64,000 bases of DNA from CAURNT01 sp963526495 (GTDB lineage Bacteria > Fusobacteriota > Fusobacteriia > Fusobacteriales > Leptotrichiaceae), in the NCBI GenBank assembly GCA_963526495.1, contig CAURNT010000003.1, forward strand, positions 1-64,000, given 5' to 3'. The position numbers and the translations under genes were made by a program. Positions 63,858-64,000 of the stretch are shown here, piece after piece. The notes below the pieces were generated by a model. The model was not told the origin of the DNA. It saw only the letters and a list, made by a program, of their open reading frames with translations, and ran no database searches. Position 1 is the stretch's first letter, and each line of letters starts with the position of its first letter.

Positions 63858-64000
63858 ATGAAAAATGTTTTAGTAGTAGGTGGAGCTGGTTATATTGGTT
63901 CACATACTGTAAAAATGTTAAAAGATGCAAAATATAACGTAATAATATATGATAATTTATCTAAAGGACATAGAGAAGTTTCTGAAATTTTAGATGTTAA
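63858..64000 (+). CDS. galE: UDP-glucose 4-epimerase, N-terminal part (cut by window end)
   Basis: Forty-seven codons are visible. MKNVLVVGGAGYIGSHTVKML holds the NAD-binding GGAGYIGS, and VIIYDNLSKGHREV is the matching YDNLSxGHxxAV-type segment of GalE. TAAGGAGGAT precedes the ATG. It completes a galK-galM-galE set; galT is not seen and may follow. Confidence 0.93.
   Translation, partial: MKNVLVVGGAGYIGSHTVKMLKDAKYNVIIYDNLSKGHREVSEILDV

Overview
The window reads as the chromosome of a very AT-rich, Gram-negative member of the Fusobacteriota, most likely Leptotrichiaceae (Streptobacillus / Sneathia / Leptotrichia type). Reasons: strongly A/T-biased codons with Shine-Dalgarno sites on nearly every gene; an outer membrane (trimeric autotransporters, a barrel protein ending in Trp, a two-partner secretion pair, several lipoproteins plus lgt) combined with Firmicutes-like RNase Y / YmdB; and sugar-scavenging operons. 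TGA is an ordinary stop here. The genus is inference.

Layout. 1-728: 3' end of a trimeric autotransporter. 1069-2508: an MqsR-like toxin with an MqsA-HTH-Panacea antitoxin. 2539-10702: packed operon pnp (broken by an in-frame TGA) - pgsA - calcium-type P-ATPase - TPR lipoprotein - D,D-carboxypeptidase - lgt, meeting the convergent alaS-ruvX pair (10774-13806). 14073-18600: a WYL regulator, a decayed outer-membrane-protein fragment, an intact outer-membrane barrel protein and autotransporter debris. 18580-28846: maltodextrin regulon, with LacI-type repressor, malQ, pullulanase, malE, a small membrane protein, malF, malG and the ATPase; two matching operators lie at its two promoters. 28901-30987: a second trimeric autotransporter whose promoter spacer carries nine consecutive G, a likely phase-variation switch. 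31025-39256: housekeeping operon of a lipoprotein, rny, ymdB, cmk, alr, cvpA, an M16 peptidase, rodA and an rluA-type gene.

39246-49684 is the most unusual region: a 10.4-kb island bounded by a perfect 28-bp direct repeat. The repeat has the 11-6-11 layout with inner ATAA / TTAT of a Xer/dif recombination site. Inside are the C-terminal half of an IS transposase, a CdiA-like TpsA exoprotein with a lipase-type C-terminal domain, a membrane-anchored putative immunity protein, a headless second lipase-type toxin module with its own immunity gene, and a short TpsB-like barrel. Perfect 40-bp and 52-bp repeats mark where the second module was spliced in. I interpret this as a contact-dependent-inhibition-like lipase effector system on an element that sits at a dif-like site between rluA and csp.

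49684-64000: cold-shock protein, a Nik/Dpp-like ABC importer without a binding protein, tandem YiiX-like papain-fold proteins in an operon with a UvrD/PcrA helicase, and a galactose uptake and Leloir operon (ROK regulator, mglB, mglA, mglC, galK, galM, galE, the last cut by the window end). In both sugar operons an intrinsic terminator directly follows the binding-protein gene, suggesting graded expression. I saw no rRNA, tRNA or CRISPR array.
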